From contig JAEERM010000010.1 in assembly GCA_016285835.1 (NCBI GenBank), forward strand, positions 1 through 56,378: a DNA stretch of 56,378 nt. Direction: 5' to 3'. Under the pieces are notes generated by a model, which saw nothing but the letters and a program-made list of their open reading frames with translations, had not been told where the DNA came from and made no database searches. The stretch comes from Fibrobacter sp. GTDB taxonomy: Bacteria; Fibrobacterota; Fibrobacteria; Fibrobacterales; Fibrobacteraceae. The position numbers were made by a program, and so were the translations under genes. Below are positions 8,358 through 16,458 of this stretch, in pieces (within the stretch, counting starts at the first letter, position 1; each line of letters opens with the position of its first letter).

Positions 8358-8387
8358 TGCCTCTAAAACGGGAAAATCGCTTATAAT
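8358..8387 (+). promoter_or_regulatory. Candidate promoter of the second lipoprotein/radical SAM operon
   Basis: TGCCTCTAAAAC (8358-8369) followed by GGGAAAA and TATAAT at 8382-8387 repeats the arrangement at 7011-7042. An AT-rich stretch and the ATG at 8456 follow. Conservation of the non-coding block between two lipoprotein leaders argues for shared control; alternatively it is residue of a recent duplication. Confidence 0.5.
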
Positions 8388-8455
8388 CATCGCAACTTAT
8401 TATATATATTAAAAGAAAGGCTCAAACCAAATTATCTTGCGATACAGGAGAAAAC

Positions 8456-9460
8456 ATGTTTTACAGGCATTGGAAAAAATTCGTTCTTGCGCTGACCGCT
8501 TTTTTTTGGGTAAGCTGCACCTACGAAGACGAAGCACAACCCCTGTACGGAGTTGCCCCACCACCAGTATCTTCTTCCGACAACGCTGCGTTCTCGTCGA
8601 GTTCCGAAACGTCAAACTCCAGTGGTATCGCCGAATCAAGTTCCAGCGAAGGCATTGCCGAAAGTTCAAGCTCTGCCGTAGTGGAGCAGTCCAGTTCCAG
8701 CCTCAGAGGCGACCAGTACCGGATGGGTAGCAATCCAGACATCACCTGTATACGGTCCAACGTTCCCGGCACCAACAATTGCCTCGATGCCGAAGATAAA
8801 CGCTCTTGGACGGAAACTCGTAAAAAAATGCTGGAAGAAAACCAGACCCGCACATTGGCAGAACTTGATTCCCTCGAAGATGATTTGATAGTAGGATTTG
8901 ATTATGGGGCACCCGAGTACGGTGTGCCGGACTGTACTCATAGGGATTTGGGATACGCCGTATATAAATGCACAAATAACGAAACGTATTCCGCAAGTTC
9001 GTTCTACAGCGACGAAATTCGAACCCTCTACACGGAAGAAGAATACAGGGCCAAGTATCCAGAAAAGTTCCAGTCCAGTTCCAGCGCGGAACCGGAGTCC
9101 AGCAGCAGCGTAACGCCCCCGTCCCCGCTTTGCCAAAAAACGGATTTCGCGACAACAGGCGAGCTCAGGGAATTGTTCGAAACGGACAAGGCAACCCTCC
9201 TGGACAGCGTCAAGGCTGAAAAAGGCGAAACGCTATCCCCGTCTGACTCCAGTTGTCTTTCGTATATCCAAGAATTGGGCGGCGAAATCATCTTGAGGAA
9301 GGGCAAGGACTCTTATTCAGTCAATGTTCTCGCCAAAAAGCAGATCTGTGACGGTGACACCACCGTAAACCCGCACTACCAAAAGCAAATCGACAAAATC
9401 GAAGATTTCCTCAAGAGGGAAATTGACGACTGCCTCACCCCACCAGACCCTGCTCCCTAG
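8456..9460 (+). CDS. YG-motif lipoprotein 8
   Basis: This 334-residue protein has a canonical family start (HWKK) and a lipobox ending FFWVSC (Cys21). Unusually, a YG motif (PLYGVAP) comes only ten residues after the Cys, before the serine linker. Two more lie in tandem near residue 150: DYGAPEYGVPDC. A segment CTNNETYSASSFYSDE followed by TEEEYRAKY resembles the module ends of lipoproteins 1 and 6. A second Ser-rich stretch precedes a Cys-containing helical C-terminal domain (LCQKTDFATTGELRELFE ... EIDDCLTPPDPAP) that recalls the middle of lipoprotein 7. It is the first gene of the second operon; the next gene is 12 bases away. Confidence 0.78.
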   Translation: MFYRHWKKFVLALTAFFWVSCTYEDEAQPLYGVAPPPVSSSDNAAFSSSSETSNSSGIAESSSSEGIAESSSSAVVEQSSSSLRGDQYRMGSNPDITCIRSNVPGTNNCLDAEDKRSWTETRKKMLEENQTRTLAELDSLEDDLIVGFDYGAPEYGVPDCTHRDLGYAVYKCTNNETYSASSFYSDEIRTLYTEEEYRAKYPEKFQSSSSAEPESSSSVTPPSPLCQKTDFATTGELRELFETDKATLLDSVKAEKGETLSPSDSSCLSYIQELGGEIILRKGKDSYSVNVLAKKQICDGDTTVNPHYQKQIDKIEDFLKREIDDCLTPPDPAP

Positions 9461-9472
9461 CCCCTGAGCTCT

Positions 9473-9886
9473 ATGCCCTACAAGTTCCTCAAATACCTTT
9501 TCCTTTCCATGCTCTCCCTTTTTTGGGGAGCCTGCGAAAACAGCGATGAAGCCGCAGCGACTTATGGCTGTATTTCATCCAAATGCTACAATTCAACCAT
9601 CGAAACTCCATCGGGGAAAGTCGTAGACATCATCGAATGTGACAACAGGTATAAATTTCTGAGACACCCGAAACTTTACTACGAAGACACCGAAGTTCGT
9701 GAGATAATAGACCAGGGCCTCTTTTTTTCTCAACACACACCCAACCCGGACGAAAATTGCGAAGCGATGAACTGCCAGTTCGTCGGGCCTGAAATTTGCT
9801 ACGACGTAAACTACACGGACTCAGCCGGGACAATCCATTCATACAACAATTGTGTCGCCACAGTAGATTGTCCGAAAAAAAAATAA
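9473..9886 (+). CDS. YG-motif lipoprotein 9, short, no serine linker
   Basis: This 137-residue protein has a lipobox ending LFWGAC (Cys21) and almost no serine linker. One motif, TYGCIS, follows at once. The rest is a single FDIIEC-type module: CYNSTIETPSGKVVDIIEC, NRYKFLRHP, then a tail with NCEAMNCQF, EICYDVNYTD and VDCPKKK. It is the simplest full copy of the module found in lipoproteins 4, 5 and 7. It sits 12 bases after lipoprotein 8 and 12 bases before radical SAM gene 2, so the three are almost certainly one transcript. No Shine-Dalgarno sequence is evident before the start. Confidence 0.78.
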   Translation: MPYKFLKYLFLSMLSLFWGACENSDEAAATYGCISSKCYNSTIETPSGKVVDIIECDNRYKFLRHPKLYYEDTEVREIIDQGLFFSQHTPNPDENCEAMNCQFVGPEICYDVNYTDSAGTIHSYNNCVATVDCPKKK

Positions 9887-9898
9887 CGGGGAAAATAT

Positions 9899-10975
9899 AT
9901 GAAGCTATCTCTGAAGAAAAAACTCGCCCTCGAGGCCTACCGTCTCTACCGCCACAACGAAATCAAGGCGCATCCGCTTGAGTATTTCTTTTGGGAATGT
10001 ACGCTGCGCTGCAACTTGCACTGCCAGCACTGCGGCAGCGACTGCGTCAAGGACGCCATCCCCGACATGCCCCGCGAAGACTTTTTGCAGGTGCTCGATT
10101 CCTTGAAACCGCATATTGACCCGAAAAACTTCATCGTGGTGATTACCGGTGGCGAGCCGCTGATGCGCCCCGACCTCGAGGAATGTGGCAAGGAAATCCA
10201 GGAGCGCGGCTATCCCTGGGGCATGGTCACAAACGGGCTCGCAATGACGCCTGAACGCTTCACCAAGTACCTGAATGCGGGCCTGCGCTCGCTCACCATC
10301 AGCCTCGACGGCCTCGAAGAAACACACAATTTTTTCCGCGGCGACAAGCATAGCTTTGACAAGGCCATCCGCGCCATCAACATGGCATCGCATGCCCCGG
10401 GACTCACCTTTGACGTAATGACCTGCGTAAACAAGAGGAACCTGGCCGAACTCCCCCGCATCTTAGATTTGCTCCTCAAGCTCGAAGTAAAGCGATGGCG
10501 AGTCGCGACCGTGTTCCCGAAGGGCCGCGCCAAAGACAATCCGCTGTTCCAGCTCACGAGCAAGGAATTCCGACAGATATACGACTTTATCCGGGAAGTC
10601 AAGAAGCAGAGAATCATCGGTGTAAGTGCCGACTGCGAAGGATTCCTCGGAAGTTACGAAAAAGAAGCCCGCGATTACCCGTATTTTTGCAGGGCAGGCG
10701 TAAATATTGCCTCGGTACTTTGCGACGGCAGCATCTCGGCATGCCCGAGCCTGCGTGGTGACTTCATCCAGGGCAATATCTACAAGGACGACCTGTGGGA
10801 CGTGTGGCAGAAGCGCTACCAGGTGATGCGCGACCACAGCTGGGCAAAGACCGGCGACTGCAAGGACTGCAAGTACTGGCGCTACTGCGAGGGGTCCAGC
10901 CTGCACCTCCGCGACGAAAAAACCGGGGAACTGATGTACTGCCACGTGAAGCGATTGGAAGAAGCGGGAGCGTAA
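9899..10975 (+). CDS. Radical SAM/SPASM enzyme 2, paralog of the enzyme at 5827
   Basis: This enzyme has the same length (358 residues) as enzyme 1 and is identical to it over most of its sequence, including CNLHCQHC (Cys38, 42, 45), TGGEP and all seven C-terminal SPASM-region cysteines with the same Ser replacement. Differences cluster in the middle helices (for example SLKPHIDPKNF versus KLAPHIDPKHF, and GVSADCEGF versus SVNYGCEGF). It ends the second lipoprotein operon. A purine-rich leader (acggggaaaa) before the ATG is a fair ribosome binding site, unlike enzyme 1. Two active-looking copies at one locus suggest either dosage or division of substrates between the lipoprotein groups; both are inference. 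Confidence 0.9.
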   Translation: MKLSLKKKLALEAYRLYRHNEIKAHPLEYFFWECTLRCNLHCQHCGSDCVKDAIPDMPREDFLQVLDSLKPHIDPKNFIVVITGGEPLMRPDLEECGKEIQERGYPWGMVTNGLAMTPERFTKYLNAGLRSLTISLDGLEETHNFFRGDKHSFDKAIRAINMASHAPGLTFDVMTCVNKRNLAELPRILDLLLKLEVKRWRVATVFPKGRAKDNPLFQLTSKEFRQIYDFIREVKKQRIIGVSADCEGFLGSYEKEARDYPYFCRAGVNIASVLCDGSISACPSLRGDFIQGNIYKDDLWDVWQKRYQVMRDHSWAKTGDCKDCKYWRYCEGSSLHLRDEKTGELMYCHVKRLEEAGA

Positions 10976-11010
10976 AAGGTATATTTCATAAAAAAGAGAA
11001 TGAGACGCCC

Positions 11011-11835
11011 ATGAATATCTGCAAATTCTTGAATAAAATTTTCCTTGTATCTGCAATACTCCTTTGGGCAAGTTGCTCCGACGATTCTTCGAGCAATAAT
11101 CCGGTGAACCCGCAGGGCAAAGATTCACAAAGCCAAGATAAGCAACACCCAAAGGATTCTACATCGGCCAAGGCCCGAAACAAAGGCGAGGCAAAATGCT
11201 CCGAAGTAAAAATCCAGCGCGAAATAATGGATGAAAACATTCTCAATAATCCTGAAGAATACGCAATATCGGTTTCGGAGACTAATGCGAGAGCAACCAT
11301 TTGGGAAATAGTCATGGAAAAAATATATCCTCGTGCCCCCAAAGATTCGTATGTAGAAAAACATTCAAGCCGCAAATATCCGCACGAAACATCTTTTTGC
11401 CTTTTCAAAATGGCCGATACACTTATGCCGCAAAGCCATGATGCTCGTATCGACACTGTAAAATATGTAACAAAAGGACTTGTATGTGATGACGGTTCTT
11501 CGCAACTTACAGAAGAATACCTTGCTTACGAAAAAGAGCTCGAAACATACGAAAAACAGGATAGTTTCTTTGTCGAGAAATACATAGAACTCCGCACAAA
11601 TCGAATCGCGGAACTAGAAGCACAATTCAATTCTTGCGTCAAACATCCGAACGATTTCAAACCAACAGATGACGAAGAATTAAGGGAATACAACGAGGCT
11701 CTAGAAGAAATATTCTCCAGTTCTACTCCAGCAGAATCCTCCAGTTCCGAAAAAACGGCCGAGGCGAAGTCGTCCAGTTCCAGCCAGAAAAATAACGAAG
11801 GGAACTTCCATGGGGAATTCGCCAAGGTCAAATAA
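11011..11835 (+). CDS. Lipoprotein 10, family member without any YG motif
   Basis: This 274-residue protein is given the ATG at 11011 because a signal peptide ending LLWASC (Cys22) starts there; the open frame continues upstream only as a shadow of the radical SAM gene. It keeps the Trp at -3 and a Ser/Asn/Lys linker but has no Tyr-Gly pair. Where lipoprotein 7 has NQYGITP, this protein reads PEEYAIS. It shares with lipoprotein 7 the CxDGS segment and a charged helical stretch ending in Cys (EAQFNSCVK). The C-terminus returns to serine-rich sequence. A tatatt at 10979-10984, between the radical SAM stop and this ATG, could be its own -10 box. It may be a diverged or non-modified member. Confidence 0.75.
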   Translation: MNICKFLNKIFLVSAILLWASCSDDSSSNNPVNPQGKDSQSQDKQHPKDSTSAKARNKGEAKCSEVKIQREIMDENILNNPEEYAISVSETNARATIWEIVMEKIYPRAPKDSYVEKHSSRKYPHETSFCLFKMADTLMPQSHDARIDTVKYVTKGLVCDDGSSQLTEEYLAYEKELETYEKQDSFFVEKYIELRTNRIAELEAQFNSCVKHPNDFKPTDDEELREYNEALEEIFSSSTPAESSSSEKTAEAKSSSSSQKNNEGNFHGEFAKVK

Positions 11836-11895
11836 AGGCGCAGCATAGCCAATTCGTATTAATTTTGTATATTTTGTTCCCAAAAGGAGCAAAAT

Positions 11896-12588
11896 ATGGG
11901 CATTTTCTTAAACAGGCATTGGAAAAAGATCTTGCTTTCGTTGACGGCAGCCTTCTGGGCAAGTTGCGAAACCGAATCCATCGTCGCCTCCGACAACGGG
12001 GACGAAAAAGACAACGTAGTCGTCCAGACAAGTTCCTCTGTCGCCAAAGATGCCTCCAGCAGCTCTAAAAAACAAAAATCTTCCAGTTCCAAGAAGGTAA
12101 AATCGTCTAGTTCCAGCAAGGAAGTCGACGAATCTTCGAGCGAAAGCGATACTCCGACTTCCTCTTGCAGTTCAGAAGAAGAAAAACCATCCAGTTCCAG
12201 CAGGAAAGTCAATGAATCTTCGAGCGAACGCGAAGATCCTGCCGATTCGATGACCGTCTCCAGCAGTTCCAAGAAGGGTAAATCCTCCAGTTCCCGCAAG
12301 ATTGCCAAAGAATCATCGAGCAGTTTCGAAAATGTCATTGTTCCGCTATACGGCATTAAACCGCCAGTCGAAATCAAGTCCAGCAGCAGTTTCGGAAAAA
12401 TCCGCCCGAAGTCTAGCAGCAGTTTCGAAAACGTCATCGTTCCGCTGTACGGCATTAAACCTCCTGCCGAACTCAAGTCCAGCAGCAGCTTTGAAAATGT
12501 CATTGTTCCGCTGTACGGTGTTCGCCCCGGCAAACTGACAGAACCCGAAGAAATCGAGCCGCCGAAGAATCTGCCGATTCAGGAATAA
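11896..12588 (+). CDS. YG-motif lipoprotein 11 with C-terminal PLYG repeats
   Basis: This 230-residue protein has a slightly longer start (HWKK at 8-11) and a lipobox ending AFWASC (Cys24). Residues about 45-140 are Ser/Lys/Glu-rich. The C-terminal third consists of repeats SSSSFENVIVPLYGIKPP, giving PLYGIKP twice and PLYGVRP once; no Cys module is present, so the YG units are the whole folded part, if it folds. An aaaggag ribosome binding site precedes the ATG, and TATATT-like sequence lies upstream (about 11866-11875). It is the last gene of the locus and converges with the minus-strand lipoprotein at 12604. Confidence 0.78.
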   Translation: MGIFLNRHWKKILLSLTAAFWASCETESIVASDNGDEKDNVVVQTSSSVAKDASSSSKKQKSSSSKKVKSSSSSKEVDESSSESDTPTSSCSSEEEKPSSSSRKVNESSSEREDPADSMTVSSSSKKGKSSSSRKIAKESSSSFENVIVPLYGIKPPVEIKSSSSFGKIRPKSSSSFENVIVPLYGIKPPAELKSSSSFENVIVPLYGVRPGKLTEPEEIEPPKNLPIQE

Positions 12589-12603
12589 CAACCGAGCTAA
12601 AAA

Positions 12604-14181
12604 TTATTCAACCTGGAGCAGGTAGAATGCCTGGAGCCACGCCTTGAGGCGTGTCCAGTCCTTTTCGCCAGCTTTACGGATAAAATCGCCAAAGGAATAT
12701 TGGACATAATCCGTCAGCGTATAATCGCCGATAGCTACATCCGATATGTCGTAGAACCCTTGCGGGAGTTCAACATCGGATTCGTAGATCGTGACGCCAT
12801 CCAACGCGATGACGAAAAGTTTCTTGTGGATGACAAACGAGACGTGGTGGGTCTTACCGTCGAGAATTTCCACTTTGCCGAGCGGAACTCTGCCACCCAA
12901 CGCTGAATCATTATCGATAATCGTGGCGCAGATAAACCGGGATTCCTTTTCGCATTGAGCAATCTCGAAACCCAGGGAGTCGTCCCCCGCAACAAGGACT
13001 GTGTGCCGTTCCCCCTCGCCATCCTGCTTACCGTCGGCCTTAATCCAGAAGCTGATGGCAAGGCTCGAATCTTCCGAAAAGACATTCCTGTATATGACAT
13101 CTTTGGCACTCACACTGGCCGCCGTAGCGCCGACCCTGCTGTCATCCATTTCGGAATAACGATATATGTCGCCATAGGAATAGAGGAACTTGAAAGCGGT
13201 GCCTATTGAAGGAAGGGTCACCCAGTAGGCAACCGAATCGGGATCACCATGACCAGGGCCGCTTCTAGGAATCACGTTATGCTGCGAATCCATAAAGACA
13301 TCACTACTGATGCTTCCGTATACGCAAATGTAATCGTCACGCGAAGTGCGTTGCCGTCTGTAGCGGAACAACATGGAATCCAGCGTCTTGTCTTTTAATT
13401 TATCCAAAATATCCATCGCAGGAAGTTCAACAACTCTTTCTGCAAGAACATTCACGACGGCGTCCCTATTCGCAATCCGGGATTGATCCGGGGTAAGCCG
13501 CCAATACACGGAATCCTTGATGACTCTAATTCCACGGACAATTTCAATCTGTTGATAATCCATGGCGTAGGAAAACACAGTCCTTGCAGGGATATTCTCG
13601 ATCTGTACGAGGCCGGATTTCTGGGCGGCCTTATCGTAGACACCGCAAGAAAACGTACCCGTGATACAGATAGAGTCACCAAGGGCAAGATCAAAAGCAT
13701 TCACGTTCAACTGGATGTCCGCGGTACTCTCGTAAAGCGCGACGTCAATGCTATCATTGACGATATATGCGGAATCGAACCAGAAACGCTGTTCCGCAAG
13801 AACTTCGTCGGTAAGGATAGAGGCATACGGGCGCTCCTGGTATTTTCCCTGTGCCATGGCGATAATGCTGAACCCGTTCGTAGGAACTTTGTAGAACGTG
13901 ATCATCGTATCTTGAGTTTCGTAATCCAGCGTATAGGAGTTTCCTGATTTTGCATAGGGAACGATTACGGAATCCAGCATGACCGTGCGAGTGTTCGCGG
14001 TCCCCAGAAGATAGACTTTGACAGGAATTCCGGGGGGCCTCTGGATATTGATCGAAAGGCTCCTAGTCCGCCCCAGAGCGGTCGCGTCTTGGACATCCAC
14101 GGAACTCGTGTTCTCACTACAGGCGACAACGAGCGACAGGAGCATCGCCACGACAAGAAAAGAGCCTAAAAAACGTTTCAC
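12604..14181 (-). CDS. Lipoprotein with C-terminal LamG/concanavalin-like domain
   Basis: This 525-residue protein starts at a GTG (14181) because the signal peptide follows directly and ends LVVACSEN, a lipobox with Cys21. There is no serine linker, and Trp at -3 is absent, so it does not belong to the neighbouring YG family. Residues about 40-330 look like beta-rich domains of unknown type. Residues about 350-510 resemble a LamG/concanavalin-like fold (LAISFWIKADG, THHVSFVIHKKLFVIALDG). Such domains often bind carbohydrate or protein surfaces. It is convergent with lipoprotein 11, with only 15 bases between stops, and divergent from the RelA/SpoT gene. The function is unknown. Confidence 0.7.
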   Translation of the reverse strand: MKRFLGSFLVVAMLLSLVVACSENTSSVDVQDATALGRTRSLSINIQRPPGIPVKVYLLGTANTRTVMLDSVIVPYAKSGNSYTLDYETQDTMITFYKVPTNGFSIIAMAQGKYQERPYASILTDEVLAEQRFWFDSAYIVNDSIDVALYESTADIQLNVNAFDLALGDSICITGTFSCGVYDKAAQKSGLVQIENIPARTVFSYAMDYQQIEIVRGIRVIKDSVYWRLTPDQSRIANRDAVVNVLAERVVELPAMDILDKLKDKTLDSMLFRYRRQRTSRDDYICVYGSISSDVFMDSQHNVIPRSGPGHGDPDSVAYWVTLPSIGTAFKFLYSYGDIYRYSEMDDSRVGATAASVSAKDVIYRNVFSEDSSLAISFWIKADGKQDGEGERHTVLVAGDDSLGFEIAQCEKESRFICATIIDNDSALGGRVPLGKVEILDGKTHHVSFVIHKKLFVIALDGVTIYESDVELPQGFYDISDVAIGDYTLTDYVQYSFGDFIRKAGEKDWTRLKAWLQAFYLLQVE

Positions 14182-14325
14182 GGTTTAAATATACCTTATC
14201 AAAAACCGATACTTTCAAATTGTGTATAACACCCGAGGTCCCAACTACACAGAATATCTTATTTTTTCGTTTTTTTAGAAAAAAAGGCAAATTGATTGCC
14301 AAATATTTAAATAAATTGGGGGGTA

Positions 14326-16458
14326 ATGAAACAACTCAGTCTGACAACGAACCAAGTGCATATCGTTGATATGCTCATACGCAAGAATCCCAAGCTGGAC
14401 CGTGGGATTCTGGAGACTGCAGTGGCCTTCATTGCCGATGCCCACGAGGGCCAGTACCGCAAGAGCGGCATGCCCTACACGGAACACCCGTACGAAGTCG
14501 CAAAGATTCTCGCCGACCTGAAGCAGGACCAGCCCACCGTCTTGGCAGGGCTCCTCCACGACGTTGTAGAAGACACCCCGCATACGCTGAAAGAAATCTC
14601 GGAAAAATTTGGAGAAGAAACGGCGTTCATGGTGGATGCCGTCACGAAGATTACGGAAGCGCAGCAAGCAAGCAAGACCGCCCAGAAGGCGGAGACCTAC
14701 CGCAAGCTCATCACCGCCATGGCCAAGGACCCGCGGGTCATCATGATCAAAATCGCGGACCGCATCCACAACATGCGCACCATGCGGTACATGAAGCCCG
14801 AGAAGCGCCGCTCTATTGCCCAGGAAACGCTCGACATCTACGTTCCGCTCACCCACAGGTTCGGCCTCTACAACTTGAAAAACGAACTGGAAGACCTCTC
14901 GTTCAAGTACGTGAACCCAGACGAATACCAGAAAATCGTCGACGCACTCATCGAGAACAAGGAAAGCCGCGAAAAATATATCCAGTCCGTTATCGGGCCT
15001 CTGCAAATCAAGATGGCCCTGGAAGATTTTGACTGCACCATCCAAGGGCGCACCAAGAACATTTACAGCATCCATAACAAGATGGTGAACCGCGACTGCC
15101 AATTCGAAGATATCTTCGACATCTTCGCCATCCGCATCATCGTCGACACCATCCCGGAATGTTACCTCGCATTGGGATACGTCCACAACCTCTGGACGCC
15201 CATGCAGAGCCGCTTCAAGGACTACATCGCCACCCCGAAACCGAACCTCTACCAGAGCATCCACACCACGGTCATCGGTCCCGAGAACAAGATGGTCGAG
15301 GTGCAAATCCGCACCAAGGACATGGACCTCACCGCCGAGAAGGGATTCGCCGCGCACTGGGCCTACAAGTTGGAAACGCAGCACGAAGGCGAAGAACTCG
15401 CCTGGCTCGACCACATGGTGAAGTTGCAGTCGGAAATTTCGGACAGCAAGGAATACCTGGACTTCTTGAAGGTGGACCTGAAGCCGGAAGGCATCACGGT
15501 ATTCACGCCCAAAGGCAACTCCATCGAATTGCCGAACGGCTCGTGCGTGCTGGACTTCGCGTTTGCCATCCACAGCGAGCTCGGGCTGCACTGCATCGGA
15601 GCCCGCATCAACGACGAAGTGGTGAGTCTGGACAAAGTTATCCCGAACGGAGCCACCATCCAGGTGCTCAAGAGCCAGAACCAGGAGCCCAGCCCGGAAT
15701 GGCTTGACCTGGTGAAAACGGTCAAGGCCAAGCAGGAACTGCGCCGTTGGATGCGCACAAGCATTATCCAGCAGGCCCGCAGCCTGGGCAAGGAAATCTG
15801 GACACGCGAACTCCGCCTCAAGAAAATCAGCAAGCAGCATATCCCGCCCGAAGAAGAAATCAAGCGCTACTTCGGAGTCCAGTCCAAGGAAGACCTTTTC
15901 GAACGCATCGGTCAGGGCGAACTCCCCCTCGCCGACATCCAGCGCTTCTTGAGTCACGGCGACATCGCCCCCAAGGAAGTCAGCGCACTGCGGTTCTTCC
16001 CGACATTTACCCGGGACCGTGGCGACGACATGCCCCTGCAGATTGGGCAGGAAACGAGTTTGCTCATCCACTTTGCCGATTGCTGCGCACCGGTCCCTGG
16101 CGACGACATCGTCGGCGTCCTTCGCCCGCAAATAGGCATCGAGGTTCACAAAATCCACTGCCAGTCGCTCAAGGAACTGCCGGCCAGCCAGCAAATCGCA
16201 GTAAAATGGAGCGAAGACACCACAAAACCGTTCACGGCGCACCTCACCATCGAGACAGACAACCGAAAGAATATTACCTTGGATATATTGCAGGAACTCA
16301 AGAACGCAAACGTATTCCTGGACAGGATGTCGGTCGTCAGTGCCAAGTATTCCGGAAGGATACGTCTTGTGTTCAAAGCTTTCCGCAAGGAACAGGTCGA
16401 TACAATCATCAGCAAGATTCACCTGATTTCAGGCGTAAGAGAGGTTGAGAACGCATGA
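14326..16458 (+). CDS. relA: Bifunctional RelA/SpoT (p)ppGpp synthetase/hydrolase
   Basis: This 710-residue RSH protein makes and breaks the stringent-response alarmone. The HD hydrolase domain is intact (His54, HD at 78-79, ED at 82-83, ADRIHNMRT), so hydrolysis is expected. The synthetase domain has GRTKNIYSI, FEDIFDIFAIRI and YQSIHTTV with EVQIRT. A TGS domain follows (VFTPKGNSIELPNGSCVLDFA, about 390-450), then a helical region, a Cys-containing RIS/zinc-finger-like segment (HFADCCAPVPGDD) and a C-terminal ACT domain. The length is normal for the family. A G-rich ribosome binding site (ggggggt) lies just before the ATG. The stop overlaps the start of the next gene by four bases. Confidence 0.95.
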   Translation: MKQLSLTTNQVHIVDMLIRKNPKLDRGILETAVAFIADAHEGQYRKSGMPYTEHPYEVAKILADLKQDQPTVLAGLLHDVVEDTPHTLKEISEKFGEETAFMVDAVTKITEAQQASKTAQKAETYRKLITAMAKDPRVIMIKIADRIHNMRTMRYMKPEKRRSIAQETLDIYVPLTHRFGLYNLKNELEDLSFKYVNPDEYQKIVDALIENKESREKYIQSVIGPLQIKMALEDFDCTIQGRTKNIYSIHNKMVNRDCQFEDIFDIFAIRIIVDTIPECYLALGYVHNLWTPMQSRFKDYIATPKPNLYQSIHTTVIGPENKMVEVQIRTKDMDLTAEKGFAAHWAYKLETQHEGEELAWLDHMVKLQSEISDSKEYLDFLKVDLKPEGITVFTPKGNSIELPNGSCVLDFAFAIHSELGLHCIGARINDEVVSLDKVIPNGATIQVLKSQNQEPSPEWLDLVKTVKAKQELRRWMRTSIIQQARSLGKEIWTRELRLKKISKQHIPPEEEIKRYFGVQSKEDLFERIGQGELPLADIQRFLSHGDIAPKEVSALRFFPTFTRDRGDDMPLQIGQETSLLIHFADCCAPVPGDDIVGVLRPQIGIEVHKIHCQSLKELPASQQIAVKWSEDTTKPFTAHLTIETDNRKNITLDILQELKNANVFLDRMSVVSAKYSGRIRLVFKAFRKEQVDTIISKIHLISGVREVENA

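Noticed and set aside
5827..10975. Mobile element or integron carrying the lipoprotein cassettes
   Set aside because: No transposase, integrase, terminal inverted repeats or target duplications are visible; tandem duplication explains the layout.
10795..11010. Upstream extension of lipoprotein 10 by 72 codons
   Set aside because: The extension runs inside radical SAM gene 2 in another frame; the lipoprotein signal peptide starts at 11011.
14275..16422. 715-residue open frame on the minus strand
   Set aside because: It is the antisense shadow of the RelA/SpoT gene, which has complete domains; the shadow has no recognisable domain or start context.
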